In this document: in pieces, positions 48,565-57,247 of the stretch
Numbering within the stretch: the first letter of the stretch is position 1
Layout: every line of letters starts with the position of its first letter
Origin: Paenibacillus radicis (ex Xue et al. 2023)
GTDB taxonomy: Bacteria > Bacillota > Bacilli > Paenibacillales > NBRC-103111
Length of the DNA stretch: 64,000 bases
Assembly: GCF_024722015.1 (NCBI RefSeq)
Contig: NZ_JANQBD010000026.1
Span: 1 to 64,000, forward strand
Direction: 5' to 3'
Translations under genes and position numbers: made by a program
The notes under the pieces: generated by a model
What the model was told of the DNA's origin: nothing
Databases searched by the model: none
Seen by the model: only the letters and a program-made list of their open reading frames with translations

Positions 48565-49698
48565 ATGATAATCGGAGTGCCAAAAGAAATAAAAAACAAT
48601 GAAAACCGTGTTGCCATAACCCCTGCAGCTGTTGCTGCCTTTGTAAAAGCAGGTCATAATGTCTTCATCGAAAGCAATGCCGGAATGGGCAGCGGTTTTA
48701 CGAATGCGGATTACATGGCAGCAGGAGCCGTTATCCTGGAGCAAGCAGCTGAGGTTTGGTCCGCCGCGGAGATGGTGATGAAAGTAAAGGAGCCTTTAGC
48801 CTCCGAATATGCTTTTTTCCGGCAGGGTCTAATCTTGTTTACTTATTTGCATTTGGCGGCAGAACCGGAATTGGCTAAGGCACTAATGGAAAACTGCGTA
48901 ACAGCGATAGCCTACGAAACGGTAGAAGTTAACCGTACCTTGCCGCTGTTGACACCAATGAGCGAGGTCGCCGGACGTATGTCTGCACAAATCGGTGCTC
49001 AATTTCTGGAGAAATCCCACGGAGGCAGAGGAATCCTGCTGGGAGGAGTGCCGGGAGTGAAGCGCGGTAAAGTAACGATTGTAGGTGGAGGAGTTGTTGG
49101 AACGAATGCAGCTAAGATTGCTTTGGGGCTTGGTGCCGAGGTTACTGTAATTGACTTGAGTGCGGAGCGTCTTCGTTTATTGGATGATATGTTCAATGCG
49201 CAAATCAATACGCTAGTATCTAATTCATTTAATATTGCCGAAGCGGTCGCTGAAGCTGACCTGGTGATCGGAGCCGTACTAATTCCAGGTGCCAAAGCTC
49301 CAAAGCTGGTGACCAAGGAGATGATAAAAGCGATGCAGCCAGGTGCTGTTGTAGTTGATGTCGCTATTGATCAAGGTGGCATTATCGAAACGGTGGATCG
49401 TATTACGACCCATGACAGCCCTACATACGAAAAATACGGCGTTGTTCATTATGCTGTTGCGAATATGCCTGGAGCGGTTCCAAGAACGTCAACCTTCGCC
49501 TTAACGAATGCTACCGTTCCTTATGCTTTGCAAATCGCCAATAAAGGCGTAAAGCAAGCGGTTACGGACAATAAATCGCTATATCTCGGGGTTAATGTTG
49601 CTGGCGGTTCTATTACTTACGAAGCCGTGGCAAGAGATCTTGGCTATGCTCATGTTCCAGTTGAACTTGCATGGGAGAAAGAATTTTCGAGGTCTTAA
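48565..49698 (+). CDS. ald: Alanine dehydrogenase
   Basis: This 377-residue NAD-dependent enzyme interconverts L-alanine and pyruvate plus ammonium. Signatures are MIIGVPKEIKNNENRVAITP, the active-site lysine in MVMKVKEPLASE, the histidine in LFTYLHLAAE, the family pattern MSAQIGAQFLEKSHGGRG, and the Rossmann loop TIVGGGVVGTNAAKIALGLG. The length matches the B. subtilis enzyme. ATG at 48565 is 9 bases after AAGGAG. alr follows after 5 bp, so one transcript should supply both D/L-alanine interconversion and oxidation, useful in alanine catabolism, sporulation and control of alanine-triggered germination. Confidence 0.97.
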   Translation: MIIGVPKEIKNNENRVAITPAAVAAFVKAGHNVFIESNAGMGSGFTNADYMAAGAVILEQAAEVWSAAEMVMKVKEPLASEYAFFRQGLILFTYLHLAAEPELAKALMENCVTAIAYETVEVNRTLPLLTPMSEVAGRMSAQIGAQFLEKSHGGRGILLGGVPGVKRGKVTIVGGGVVGTNAAKIALGLGAEVTVIDLSAERLRLLDDMFNAQINTLVSNSFNIAEAVAEADLVIGAVLIPGAKAPKLVTKEMIKAMQPGAVVVDVAIDQGGIIETVDRITTHDSPTYEKYGVVHYAVANMPGAVPRTSTFALTNATVPYALQIANKGVKQAVTDNKSLYLGVNVAGGSITYEAVARDLGYAHVPVELAWEKEFSRS

Positions 49699-49703
49699 TC
49701 CAA

Positions 49704-50936
49704 ATGCAAACAATAAGCTATCGAGATACGTGGGTGGAAATTTCTTTGGACGCCATTATACATAATGCGAAAACTTTCAAATCGAGCCTCCACGAAAAAT
49801 GCCGCTTCATGGCCGTCGTCAAAGCGGACGGCTACGGACACGGTGCTGTTGAAGTGGCAATTGCAGCGATCAGTGCCGGAGCTGATTATTTGGGAGTCGC
49901 TTTTTTGGACGAGGCGCTGCAGCTGCGAAATGCGGGAATCGACGAACCCATCCTCATTCTCGGTTATACCCCTCCGCATTCCGTGGAGACTGCAATCAAG
50001 CACGACATTACAATGACCGTCTTTTCCGCTGATGTATTAGAGGAAGTCATAGTATGCAGCGAACGGCTCCAGCACTACGCCCGCATTCATTTGAAGATTG
50101 ATACAGGCATGTCTCGTGTGGGCGTATCTACGATAGAAGAAGCATTTATGCTAGCTTCTAAGATAGTTTCCTCGCGTTTTGTCAGCTTGGAGGGGATGTT
50201 TACTCATTTCGCCGATGCCGATAATGAAGACCAAACTTATACGCGGCAGCAGTTCCAGCTGTTTAACTATTTTATCGATGAATTAGAGAAAAGGCATATT
50301 TACATTCCGATTAAACACTGCTGTAATAGTGCAGCCGCTATGAAGACGCCAGAGATGCACCTGAATATGGTGCGAATCGGAATTAGCTTGTATGGCTTGC
50401 TGCCCTCCGAGCAGCTACGGAGCGACAGATATCCAATCCTTCAAGCTATGGGCTTTAAAACTAAAATATCAGCGTTAAAAACAGTACCCGCCAATCGTCC
50501 TGTCAGCTACGGCTGTACATTTAAGGCGAATAAGGACAGCAGGATTGCCACCATTCCTGTTGGTTATGCGGACGGGCTCTCACGACTACTTTCCAACAAG
50601 GGTTATGTTCTTGTGCACGGGCAGAGGGTGCCGATCATCGGTAGAATATGCATGGATCAAACGATGATCGACGTGACTTCGGTTTCTCATGTCCTGGTTG
50701 GCGATGAAGTTACATTATTCGGCTGGTCTGAAGAGAGCTTGCTTCCGGTAGATGAAATTGCGGATTGTATGAATACGATCAACTATGAGGTTGTTTGTTC
50801 GATAGGCAAAAGAGTTCCACGCGTTTATGTACGTAACGGGCAAATCGTAAAGGCTCATAAGCCTTATTGCAGCAGATCCCACAGCTGTTTACCGATCAGG
50901 ATTGTGGTCACGGTCACAAATAAAGGCTTAATGTAA
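49704..50936 (+). CDS. alr: Alanine racemase (PLP-dependent), C-terminally extended
   Basis: This 410-residue enzyme interconverts L- and D-alanine. The PLP lysine is K40 in VVKADGYGHGAVEVA. GMSRVGVS, the KHCCNSAAAM segment, IPVGYADGLSRLLSNKG with the catalytic tyrosine and GRICMDQTMIDVT are all present. It starts 5 bp after ald. The family core ends near RVPRVYVRNG (about residue 380). The last 25-30 codons continue past the usual end and lie antisense to the 3' end of the convergent TauE/SafE gene (73-bp overlap). This looks like an original stop codon lost by mutation or deletion. Activity is likely unaffected. Confidence 0.92.
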   Translation: MQTISYRDTWVEISLDAIIHNAKTFKSSLHEKCRFMAVVKADGYGHGAVEVAIAAISAGADYLGVAFLDEALQLRNAGIDEPILILGYTPPHSVETAIKHDITMTVFSADVLEEVIVCSERLQHYARIHLKIDTGMSRVGVSTIEEAFMLASKIVSSRFVSLEGMFTHFADADNEDQTYTRQQFQLFNYFIDELEKRHIYIPIKHCCNSAAAMKTPEMHLNMVRIGISLYGLLPSEQLRSDRYPILQAMGFKTKISALKTVPANRPVSYGCTFKANKDSRIATIPVGYADGLSRLLSNKGYVLVHGQRVPIIGRICMDQTMIDVTSVSHVLVGDEVTLFGWSEESLLPVDEIADCMNTINYEVVCSIGKRVPRVYVRNGQIVKAHKPYCSRSHSCLPIRIVVTVTNKGLM

Positions 50937-51628
50937 CGCGATCCGTGCCGGATAGCGAATTTGGAGCCGACAAATGCGCCAGCGATCATAGCGATCCCCA
51001 TAGGCAGTCCATAGCCGATATGGACCGATTTGAGCAGTAAAAACGAGCATAAGCTGGCCAGGTTGCTGGCTAAATTAAGCACCTTGGCATTGGCGGAAGC
51101 ACCGACAAAGTCGAAGCCGAGCAGCAGGAACATAAACAGTAGAAACGAGCCTGTTCCCGGGCCAAAAAAGCCGTCATAAAATCCAATAATAAAGGCTAAG
51201 GCTGCTACAGCCACCTTGAGATTAATGGTCATAGTACGAGGAGCGGCGTCTTTTCCCCAGTTCTTTTTTATTAATGTATAAACCAGCATTAACACAAGCA
51301 TAATGACGACCAAAGGCTTCAAAAAGTCCGAAGGCAGCAAATGCACCGTGTAGGCTCCGAGAACAGCGCCTATGAAGGATAGCGGAAATAATGCGAGCAC
51401 CAGCTTTCCATTCATCTTGCCTGATGTGAAGAAGGACAAGCTGCTTGTTATCGTTGAAAAGGTGCTGCCTAATTTGTTGGTTCCGAGAACCAAGGCGGGA
51501 GGCATTCCCGTCATCATAAGGGCGGGGACGGAAATTAAGCCTCCTCCACCGACGACAGAATCAATAAAAGCGGCTATAAATCCGGCTGCGAGTAAAAATA
51601 AAAGCATATCCATTGAAGGCAGTTCCAT
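50864..51628 (-). CDS. TauE/SafE-family membrane transporter
   Basis: This 254-residue protein has about eight TM helices. It carries the family's first-half motif FIAAFIDSVVGGGGLISVPAL and the matching second-half FIIGFYDGFFGPGTGSFLLF. This family exports sulfite, sulfoacetate or other organosulfur and organic anions; the substrate cannot be assigned. The ATG follows AAAGGAG by 7 bases. Its 3' end overlaps alr by 73 bp head-on, with no room for a terminator between the genes. Confidence 0.9.
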   Translation of the reverse strand: MELPSMDMLLFLLAAGFIAAFIDSVVGGGGLISVPALMMTGMPPALVLGTNKLGSTFSTITSSLSFFTSGKMNGKLVLALFPLSFIGAVLGAYTVHLLPSDFLKPLVVIMLVLMLVYTLIKKNWGKDAAPRTMTINLKVAVAALAFIIGFYDGFFGPGTGSFLLFMFLLLGFDFVGASANAKVLNLASNLASLCSFLLLKSVHIGYGLPMGIAMIAGAFVGSKFAIRHGSRYIKPLFVTVTTILIGKQLWDLLQ

Positions 51629-51715
51629 GATGTTTCTCCTTTTGGCTGTTATAAAGAGGGTCGGTAAGAATCAAATTTAGTATATAGAATGAGCAACATT
51701 TCTACAATACTTTTT

Positions 51716-51946
51716 CTAGGAGTCTATCCGACGTTTTGATCTTCGTGAATATATGTTCATTTGGTTATGGAGGGATAAGGGAATGGTACGGAAAGTTTAC
51801 GGCCGCCTTTGAAATGAAGTTGTTACCGCAAGGTAAATTAAAGACAACTTAAATTTCAAGAGCGGTGGAGTACCATCCCTTTTCCGCAATAACCACAATA
51901 GTGAATAAATATTCACGGATTTGTTTTCGTCGGACAGACTCCTAGG
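51716..51946. repeat. 231-bp near-palindromic element (MITE-like)
   Basis: The left arm CTAGGAGTCTATCCGACG (from 51716) matches, in reverse complement, the right end CGTCGGACAGACTCCTAGG (to 51946). Further pairs are CGTGAATAT/ATATTCACG, TGGTTAT/ATAACCA and AAGGGAATGGTAC/GTACCATCCCTTT. Inner arms TTTGAAATGAAGTTGT and ACAACTTAAATTTCAA meet near 51830. Nearly the whole element can fold as one long hairpin, with no ORF of its own. It looks like a miniature inverted-repeat element in the 470-bp spacer between the TauE/SafE and VOC genes. The ends share CTAG, a possible target. The rest of the spacer shows no gene. Confidence 0.8.
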
Positions 51947-52098
51947 TGACAGGGACGGTTGATGCTGCCGAATTACAAGAGTCATAGAGTTGAATAGTAA
52001 AGCGATCTGCTGACTATTGTTCATTATGCATTCCATCCTTTCAAGAGAAGTGATAGAATGGAAAGGATTACATTTATGCTGGGAGAGGTGTGTGTACT

Positions 52099-52485
52099 AT
52101 GATTCGCAAGCTGGAGCATATTGGAGTAAAGGTTAAGGATATGGATGCTTCCGTTCGTTTCTATACGGAGGTTCTGGGTATGAAGCTGAGAAAACGCGCA
52201 AAGCTGCAGGATGGCGTCGAGCTGGGCTTCCTGTCTTTTCCAGATTCCGACAACATTGAGATTGAGCTGATTGGCCGTGGTCATGACGGGTTGCCTAACG
52301 ATTCTATCGTGCATCATATTGCATTCACAGTAACGGATATCCAAGCTGAGATAGATCGTTTGAAGGGCTTTGGCGTAGAGCTTATGGACGAAACGCCTCG
52401 TACTATCCTGGACGGGGATCAGATCGCGTTCTTTTTCGGACCGGACGGTGAACGTTTAGAGTTTTTCCAACCAGCGGGCCAATAA
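52099..52485 (+). CDS. VOC-family (glyoxalase/epimerase-like) protein
   Basis: This 128-residue protein shows two beta-alpha-beta-beta-beta modules of the vicinal-oxygen-chelate fold. Metal ligands are expected at H7 (LEHIGVKVKDMDASVRFY), Glu in IEIELI, His in IVHHIAFTV and Glu in ERLEFFQP. All four positions are present, so it should bind a divalent metal. It most resembles lactoylglutathione-lyase or methylmalonyl-CoA-epimerase-like proteins; the substrate is open. ATG at 52099 follows GAGGTG by 8 bases. Own terminator 25 bp later. Confidence 0.85.
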   Translation: MIRKLEHIGVKVKDMDASVRFYTEVLGMKLRKRAKLQDGVELGFLSFPDSDNIEIELIGRGHDGLPNDSIVHHIAFTVTDIQAEIDRLKGFGVELMDETPRTILDGDQIAFFFGPDGERLEFFQPAGQ

Positions 52486-52507
52486 TTGAAAATGATTCAA
52501 GTAACAG

Positions 52508-52559
52508 AGAATCTCCAGAACCACAGTATAACTAGTGGAGAAAGGGGATTCTTTTTTTC
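52508..52559 (+). terminator. Rho-independent terminator after VOC gene
   Basis: GAATC-TCTCCA pairs with TGGAGA-(bulge)-GATTC, followed by TTTTTTT. Confidence 0.65.
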
Positions 52560-52614
52560 AAAACAGCTATATGTACTCTTGTCTATATTCGATAGATATG
52601 GGGGGACAGTTATT

Positions 52615-53277
52615 ATGGGGCATACGGCAGTAATTGCCGGCGCGACGGGGCTGATAGGCGGAGAATTAGTCCGCGGCCTTCTGGAAGATCCCTTCTTTGA
52701 TCAAGTCATTGCTCTGGTTAGAAAAGAGACAGGCTTGGCTCATGAGAAATTGATTCAAGTTGTCACAGACTATGAAGCACTCGAAGACGCCGTTGAGCAG
52801 TATTTGTCTGACGCTTATGTGTTTTGCTGCTTGGGTACAACGATTAAAAAGGCTGGCTCCAAGGAGCAGTTTCGTAAGGTTGATTATGAATATCCGATGC
52901 TGCTGGGAAGGCTGGCGCTTCGATATGGAGCTGCCGAGTATCTCATCGTTACGTCAATGGGGGCTAATGCGGGATCCGCTTTTTTTTACAATCAGGTAAA
53001 AGGCGAGGTTGAAGAGGGCTTGAGCAAATTGCAATTGCCATCGCTGCAAATTTTTCGTCCTTCGCTGCTGCTGGGAGACAGGCAAGAAGTTCGTTTGGGG
53101 GAGCGGTTTGGAACTGCTGTTTCAAGGGTAGTTACTCCTATAATGATTGGCGCTTTACGCAAATATAGACCGATTCAGGCCCAGATCGTAGCCAAAGCAA
53201 TGCTGCAATCATCGAAAAAAAGTAACAAAGGAACCTGGATTTATGAGTCCGATCAGATAGAAGAGCTTATAAAGTAA
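52615..53277 (+). CDS. Atypical SDR NAD(P)-binding oxidoreductase (HTATIP2-like)
   Basis: This 220-residue protein has the dinucleotide-binding start TAVIAGATGLIGGELVRGLL and segments DAYVFCCLGTTIKKAGSKEQ, RKVDYEYPMLLGRLA, YLIVTSMGANAGSAFFYNQV and LQIFRPSLLLGDR, characteristic of the NAD(P)-binding HTATIP2/TIP30-type atypical short-chain dehydrogenases. These usually lack the YxxxK catalytic pair, and its role is unknown. ATG at 52615 follows GGGGGGAC by 7 bases. The longer frame from 52486 runs through the terminator of the upstream gene and is rejected. The dehydrogenase gene follows after 28 bp. Confidence 0.85.
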   Translation: MGHTAVIAGATGLIGGELVRGLLEDPFFDQVIALVRKETGLAHEKLIQVVTDYEALEDAVEQYLSDAYVFCCLGTTIKKAGSKEQFRKVDYEYPMLLGRLALRYGAAEYLIVTSMGANAGSAFFYNQVKGEVEEGLSKLQLPSLQIFRPSLLLGDRQEVRLGERFGTAVSRVVTPIMIGALRKYRPIQAQIVAKAMLQSSKKSNKGTWIYESDQIEELIK

Positions 53278-53305
53278 GCAAGTGAAACTCTCGGGAGGTA
53301 ATAAA

Positions 53306-54262
53306 ATGGCTAGAAAAATAGTGTCCGTACAAACATTCAGCGCGGCTCATGAAGAACAAATCCGTAGTATTGCACCGGAATGGGAGTTTATTAATGGAAA
53401 AGAAAGCGAGCAATGGTTAGCCCATTTGGCAGATGCTGAAGTATTGATCGGTTGGAGCAGCGCTGTTGTCCAGCATTGCTTGCAGCCGGGAACTCGACTT
53501 CGCTGGGCACAGAATTGGGGTGCGGGCGTCGATAGAATACCGCTTGATTCATTGGCCGAATTCGGTGTAATGCTGACTAATGCCAGTGGAGTTCACCCGA
53601 ATCCTATATCTGAGACGGTATTGGGCATGATGCTTGCTTTAACGCGAAACATTCACCTGGCTATTGGCAATCAGCTTCAGAAAAAATGGACTTCGCTAGG
53701 TGAGCTTGGAGAAATGCATGGAAAAACAGTCGGCATTATCGGTGTGGGAGCTATCGGTACAGAGGTTGCCAAGCTTTGCAAAGCATTTGGCATGAAGGTG
53801 CTGGGGGTAAAAAGGTCGTTGTCCGAATCTGAATATGTGGATCGGATGGTTACGATGGACAGGCTCGATGAAGTGCTGCGCGAGAGCGACTACGTGGTGG
53901 TGACACTTCCGCTCACCAAAGATACCCGGCATGCCATTGGCAGCAGCCAGTTCGAGCTGATGAAGCAGACCGCCTTCTACATCAATATTGGCAGAGGAGG
54001 TACGACGGATGAGCAAGCATTGGTCGAAGCCCTTCGCAATGGTGAAATTGCCGGTGCAGGCTTGGATGTGTTCGAAGTGGAGCCGCTTCCGGAATACAGT
54101 CCTCTGTGGGAAATGAGCAACGTCATCCTGACTCCTCATAACTCCGGCTCGACTGTTTACTATAATGAGAGAGCTATGGACATCTTTTTGCAAAATTTAC
54201 GCGACTATGTTGAAGGCAAAGAGCCTCAGTTGAATCGGGTGGACTTAAGTAATCAATATTAA
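53306..54262 (+). CDS. D-2-hydroxyacid dehydrogenase (NAD-dependent), first copy
   Basis: This 318-residue enzyme has the D-isomer-specific 2-hydroxyacid dehydrogenase layout. A substrate domain is split around a Rossmann domain with VGIIGVGAIGTEVAKLCKAF, the catalytic Arg in INIGRGGTTDEQAL, Glu in DVFEVEPLPE and His in ILTPHNSGST. It reduces a 2-keto acid to a D-2-hydroxyacid or the reverse; substrate unknown. MARKIVSV follows GGGAGG by 7 bases. A related gene lies at 61789, and both flank the sugar-transport locus. It ends at a strong terminator. Confidence 0.9.
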   Translation: MARKIVSVQTFSAAHEEQIRSIAPEWEFINGKESEQWLAHLADAEVLIGWSSAVVQHCLQPGTRLRWAQNWGAGVDRIPLDSLAEFGVMLTNASGVHPNPISETVLGMMLALTRNIHLAIGNQLQKKWTSLGELGEMHGKTVGIIGVGAIGTEVAKLCKAFGMKVLGVKRSLSESEYVDRMVTMDRLDEVLRESDYVVVTLPLTKDTRHAIGSSQFELMKQTAFYINIGRGGTTDEQALVEALRNGEIAGAGLDVFEVEPLPEYSPLWEMSNVILTPHNSGSTVYYNERAMDIFLQNLRDYVEGKEPQLNRVDLSNQY

Positions 54263-54299
54263 GCATTACGTATAAACCGTATAAGTCGTATAAGCCGGC

Positions 54300-54355
54300 A
54301 GGGTAAACATAAATGTCTTCTCTTAATAAGGGAGACATTTATGTTTACCCTTGTT
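54300..54355 (+). terminator. Strong rho-independent terminator
   Basis: AGGGTAAACATAAATGTCTTC pairs with GGAGACATTTATGTTTACCC (20-21 bp per arm), followed by TTGTTTG. It separates the dehydrogenase gene from the carbohydrate-transport locus. Confidence 0.85.
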
Positions 54356-54371
54356 TGCGTTTAAAGCCATT

Positions 54372-54402
54372 GTGGTATCATCTTAAAATGTTTGTATATA
54401 AT
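54372..54402 (+). promoter_or_regulatory. Promoter with motif shared by the sugar locus
   Basis: GTGGTAT-N3-CTTAAAA-N3-TTGTATAT (54372-54399), ending in a TATAAT box at 54397-54402. A near-identical copy lies at 61688-61715 before the second 2-hydroxyacid dehydrogenase. A third, partial copy (AAAATCATTTGTATAT, 54437-54452) lies right before the lipoprotein's ribosome binding site. Inferred promoter and response-regulator site. Confidence 0.55.
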
Positions 54403-54466
54403 TGCCTAATTCCCTGCACTACAATAAAAACAAGTAAAATCATTTGTATATAGGGGGAGGAGCAGG

Positions 54467-56173
54467 ATGATCATTTTAAACAAAAGCTATTTGGCTGCCA
54501 TGACGGCTGTTATTCTGAGTGTCGCGGTCGCAGGCTGTTCAGGAACAAATGGTGGTAAAGAGGGGAATGCCTTAACCACATCTAAAGCAACCAACGGTAA
54601 ATATGATCCGCCAATTACCATTACGACAGCGCGTGTGCTTGACCCGAATGTAAAATTTAAGCCTGGCGAAACGATTGAGGACAATGTACATAGCCGATGG
54701 ATGTCCGACAAAATGGGAATTAATATGAAGCACACGTTTGTCGTGAACAACGAAAAGGATTTTAATACAAAGCTCCGCCTGCTGCTTGCCGGCAGCGAAC
54801 CACTGCCGGATGTATTTCAAGTATCGGACCCTACTCTAATCAGCGAGTTAATTCAGTCGGGTAAGGTAATGGCTCTGGATGACGCGATTGCCAAGTTTGC
54901 CCCACAGAACATTAAGGACTTATATCAGAAATATCCAGACGGTTTCAATATGTTTATAAACAACGGTAAAACCTACGGCATACCGATGTATGAAAGCTTG
55001 ACGGGAGGAACCATTCTATGGGTCCGGCAGGATTGGTTGAAGAAACTGAATCTCCCTGATCCCAAAACAATCGATGATATGGATAAAGTGCTCGAAGCCT
55101 TCACTAACCAGGATCCGGATGGTAACAATAAGAAGGATACATTCGGATTGGCTCTATCGATGCTGGACCGGGTTAATGGAACAAGGGCGACAGCGGATTG
55201 GGTGTTTGGGGCTTACGGCAATTACATGCCGTTTCAATGGAGTAAGGATAAGGATGGGAATCTAGTGTACGGGTCTATTCAGCCGTCAATTAAGGAAGCG
55301 CTTTCAAAACTTCGTGATTGGATGTCCAAAGGTTATATTGATCCCGAGGCAGGTATTAAGGATAAGAACAAAGCAACGGAAAGCTTTGTTAACGGTTCTG
55401 CAGGCTTGGTAGCCGGTGAATATCATATGTATCCGGTACCGTTGCTGGACACCGTTAAAAACAACGCAAAGGCGGAATTTAAACCGCTCTACCTTCCGGC
55501 TGGACCAACCGGAAATATTGGTAGAGTTGAGACGCCGATGGTTAAGAGAGGCATTCTCTTCAGCAAAGATTTTCAGCATGTAGATGCCTGGTTCGCCTAT
55601 TACAAGAAACTATTCGAATACCAGTTCTTCGTTAAGGATTCCGAGTTTTATTTAGGCAACCACGAGGGGTATGACTATGTAATGAAGGACGGCAAGCCGG
55701 TTTACCAGCAGTTCGAGCAAGCCGGAATTCCCAAAGAGCAGTGGCCGCTGCCTGATGGGAAGACGCCGATTGAAGCCAAGGCCTATGCTTCCCTCATTGG
55801 TGGAACGAATTTGAACAGACCGTACTCCTACGATGAAGGAATTTTAAAATTTGCCAATGACCCTAAAGCGGTGCCTGCTAATCCAATCGAGGACAGCATT
55901 AAGGATAGAGTGCCTGTTCACCAGTTGGCCGGCAAGATCCGAATTGAACAGAATAAATATGATTTGCCCAATGAGTTCAAAGGCTCGCCAACTAAGACGA
56001 TGAGGACGAAGCTGGAGCTACTTGAGAAAATGGAGAAGGAAACCTTCAACCAAATTATTTATGGAAAGCTCCCGGTCGATGCCTTCGACAAATATGTTGC
56101 CGACTGGAAGGCTAGCGGCGGAGATGAGATAACGAAGGAAGTCAATGAATGGTATAAATCGTTAAAGAAATAA
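54467..56173 (+). CDS. ABC transporter solute-binding lipoprotein (Lpl/YtcQ-type)
   Basis: This 568-residue lipoprotein has a signal peptide with lipobox VAVAGCSG (lipidated Cys24), a linker, and a large bilobal sugar-binding fold typical of the oligosaccharide-binding proteins of Paenibacillus (LRLLLAGSEPLPDVFQVSDP, GKTYGIPMYESLTGGTILWV, RQDWLKKLNLPDPKT). It captures a sugar, probably an oligosaccharide or uronide, at the outer face and delivers it to the two permeases that follow. ATG follows GGGGAGGAG. No ATPase gene is nearby; such systems usually share a common MsmX-type ATPase encoded elsewhere. Preceded by the motif-bearing promoter. Confidence 0.92.
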   Translation: MIILNKSYLAAMTAVILSVAVAGCSGTNGGKEGNALTTSKATNGKYDPPITITTARVLDPNVKFKPGETIEDNVHSRWMSDKMGINMKHTFVVNNEKDFNTKLRLLLAGSEPLPDVFQVSDPTLISELIQSGKVMALDDAIAKFAPQNIKDLYQKYPDGFNMFINNGKTYGIPMYESLTGGTILWVRQDWLKKLNLPDPKTIDDMDKVLEAFTNQDPDGNNKKDTFGLALSMLDRVNGTRATADWVFGAYGNYMPFQWSKDKDGNLVYGSIQPSIKEALSKLRDWMSKGYIDPEAGIKDKNKATESFVNGSAGLVAGEYHMYPVPLLDTVKNNAKAEFKPLYLPAGPTGNIGRVETPMVKRGILFSKDFQHVDAWFAYYKKLFEYQFFVKDSEFYLGNHEGYDYVMKDGKPVYQQFEQAGIPKEQWPLPDGKTPIEAKAYASLIGGTNLNRPYSYDEGILKFANDPKAVPANPIEDSIKDRVPVHQLAGKIRIEQNKYDLPNEFKGSPTKTMRTKLELLEKMEKETFNQIIYGKLPVDAFDKYVADWKASGGDEITKEVNEWYKSLKK

Positions 56174-56201
56174 GATGAATCTAATAGCAAGCATAAGTAG
56201 G

Positions 56202-56243
56202 TGAGCCTGCAAACTATTTCGGCCGCAGCAGGCTCGCCTCTTT
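56202..56243 (+). terminator. Intercistronic stem-loop between lipoprotein and permease genes
   Basis: GTGAGCCTGC pairs with GCAGGCTCGC around a 16-base loop, followed by CTCTTTT. It lies within the operon, so it is probably a partial terminator or a 3' stabiliser keeping lipoprotein transcript levels above those of the permeases. Confidence 0.6.
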
Positions 56244-56268
56244 TGCTTAAGGAAAGGTGCTGAAAATC

Positions 56269-57231
56269 ATGAGTGAACTGATCCGACCAATCACCGGTTC
56301 CGAGTCTGCCGCTGCGGCTAAGAAACGATCCAAATTTATGTCATACATGAGGCAAACCTGGAGCTTTCATTTGCTTCTGCTGCCTGCCCTGATCATCGTC
56401 ATTATATACCAATACGTCCCGATGCTAGGCATTGTTATAGCTTTTAAAGAATACAAACCTTGGCTTGGCATCATGAACTCGGAGTGGGTCGGGCTGGACC
56501 ATTTCAAATATTTGTTTACGTACCCTGACAGTGTTCAGGTCATCATCAATACAATTATTATTTCTTCCTTAAAAATCAGTACGAATATTGTAATTCCATT
56601 CATTTTTGCCCTGCTGCTTAACGAGGTGCGAAAAACTTATATAAAACGCTGCATTCAAACACTGGTGTACTTGCCTCATTTCTTATCATGGGTTATTCTC
56701 GGAGGCATCTTAATTGATTTGTTGTCGGTAAAAACAGGCATAATTAATCGCTTTATCGAACTGCTCGGGTTTCCGCCGGTGTTCTTTCTGGGGGATGGCG
56801 ATTGGTTCAGGGTTACGGTTATTGTCAGTGATGTGTGGAAAGATTTCGGGTTCTCAGCCATTGTGTATCTTGCAGCCTTAGCCGGTATTAATCCTGCCCT
56901 TTATGAGGCTGCGGAAGTCGATGGGGCCAACCGCTGGGAGCAAACGATGTATATTACGATACCCTCCGTCCTGCCTATTGTTGCTGTAGTGACGACGCTT
57001 GCACTTGGGAAAATATTGGATGGAGGCTTTGACCAAATTTTTAACCTGTATAACCCGCTGGTTTACAACAAGGGTGACATTATCGATACATTCGTTTACA
57101 GGGTTGGTCTTGTCGGGGGGCAGTTCAGCTTTGCTTCAGCTGTCGGCTTATTCAAATCATTGATCGGATTTATACTTGTTGTTGTTTCGTACAGACTAGC
57201 CTATAAATTTGCGAATTATCGAATATTCTAA
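56269..57231 (+). CDS. Sugar ABC transporter permease (LplB-type)
   Basis: This 320-residue CUT1-family membrane protein has six TM helices. The ATPase-coupling EAA loop is visible at YEAAEVDGANRWEQTMYITI (about residues 212-231). The N-terminal 25 residues are hydrophilic and Ala/Lys-rich. The start MSELIRP follows AAGGAAAGGTG. It forms the channel with the permease gene 16 bp downstream. Confidence 0.93.
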   Translation: MSELIRPITGSESAAAAKKRSKFMSYMRQTWSFHLLLLPALIIVIIYQYVPMLGIVIAFKEYKPWLGIMNSEWVGLDHFKYLFTYPDSVQVIINTIIISSLKISTNIVIPFIFALLLNEVRKTYIKRCIQTLVYLPHFLSWVILGGILIDLLSVKTGIINRFIELLGFPPVFFLGDGDWFRVTVIVSDVWKDFGFSAIVYLAALAGINPALYEAAEVDGANRWEQTMYITIPSVLPIVAVVTTLALGKILDGGFDQIFNLYNPLVYNKGDIIDTFVYRVGLVGGQFSFASAVGLFKSLIGFILVVVSYRLAYKFANYRIF

Positions 57232-57247
57232 AAGCGGGTGAGCAGCC

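Noticed and set aside
52486..52614. N-terminal extension of the atypical SDR gene
   Set aside because: Runs through the terminator of the VOC gene; a strong start signal lies at 52615.
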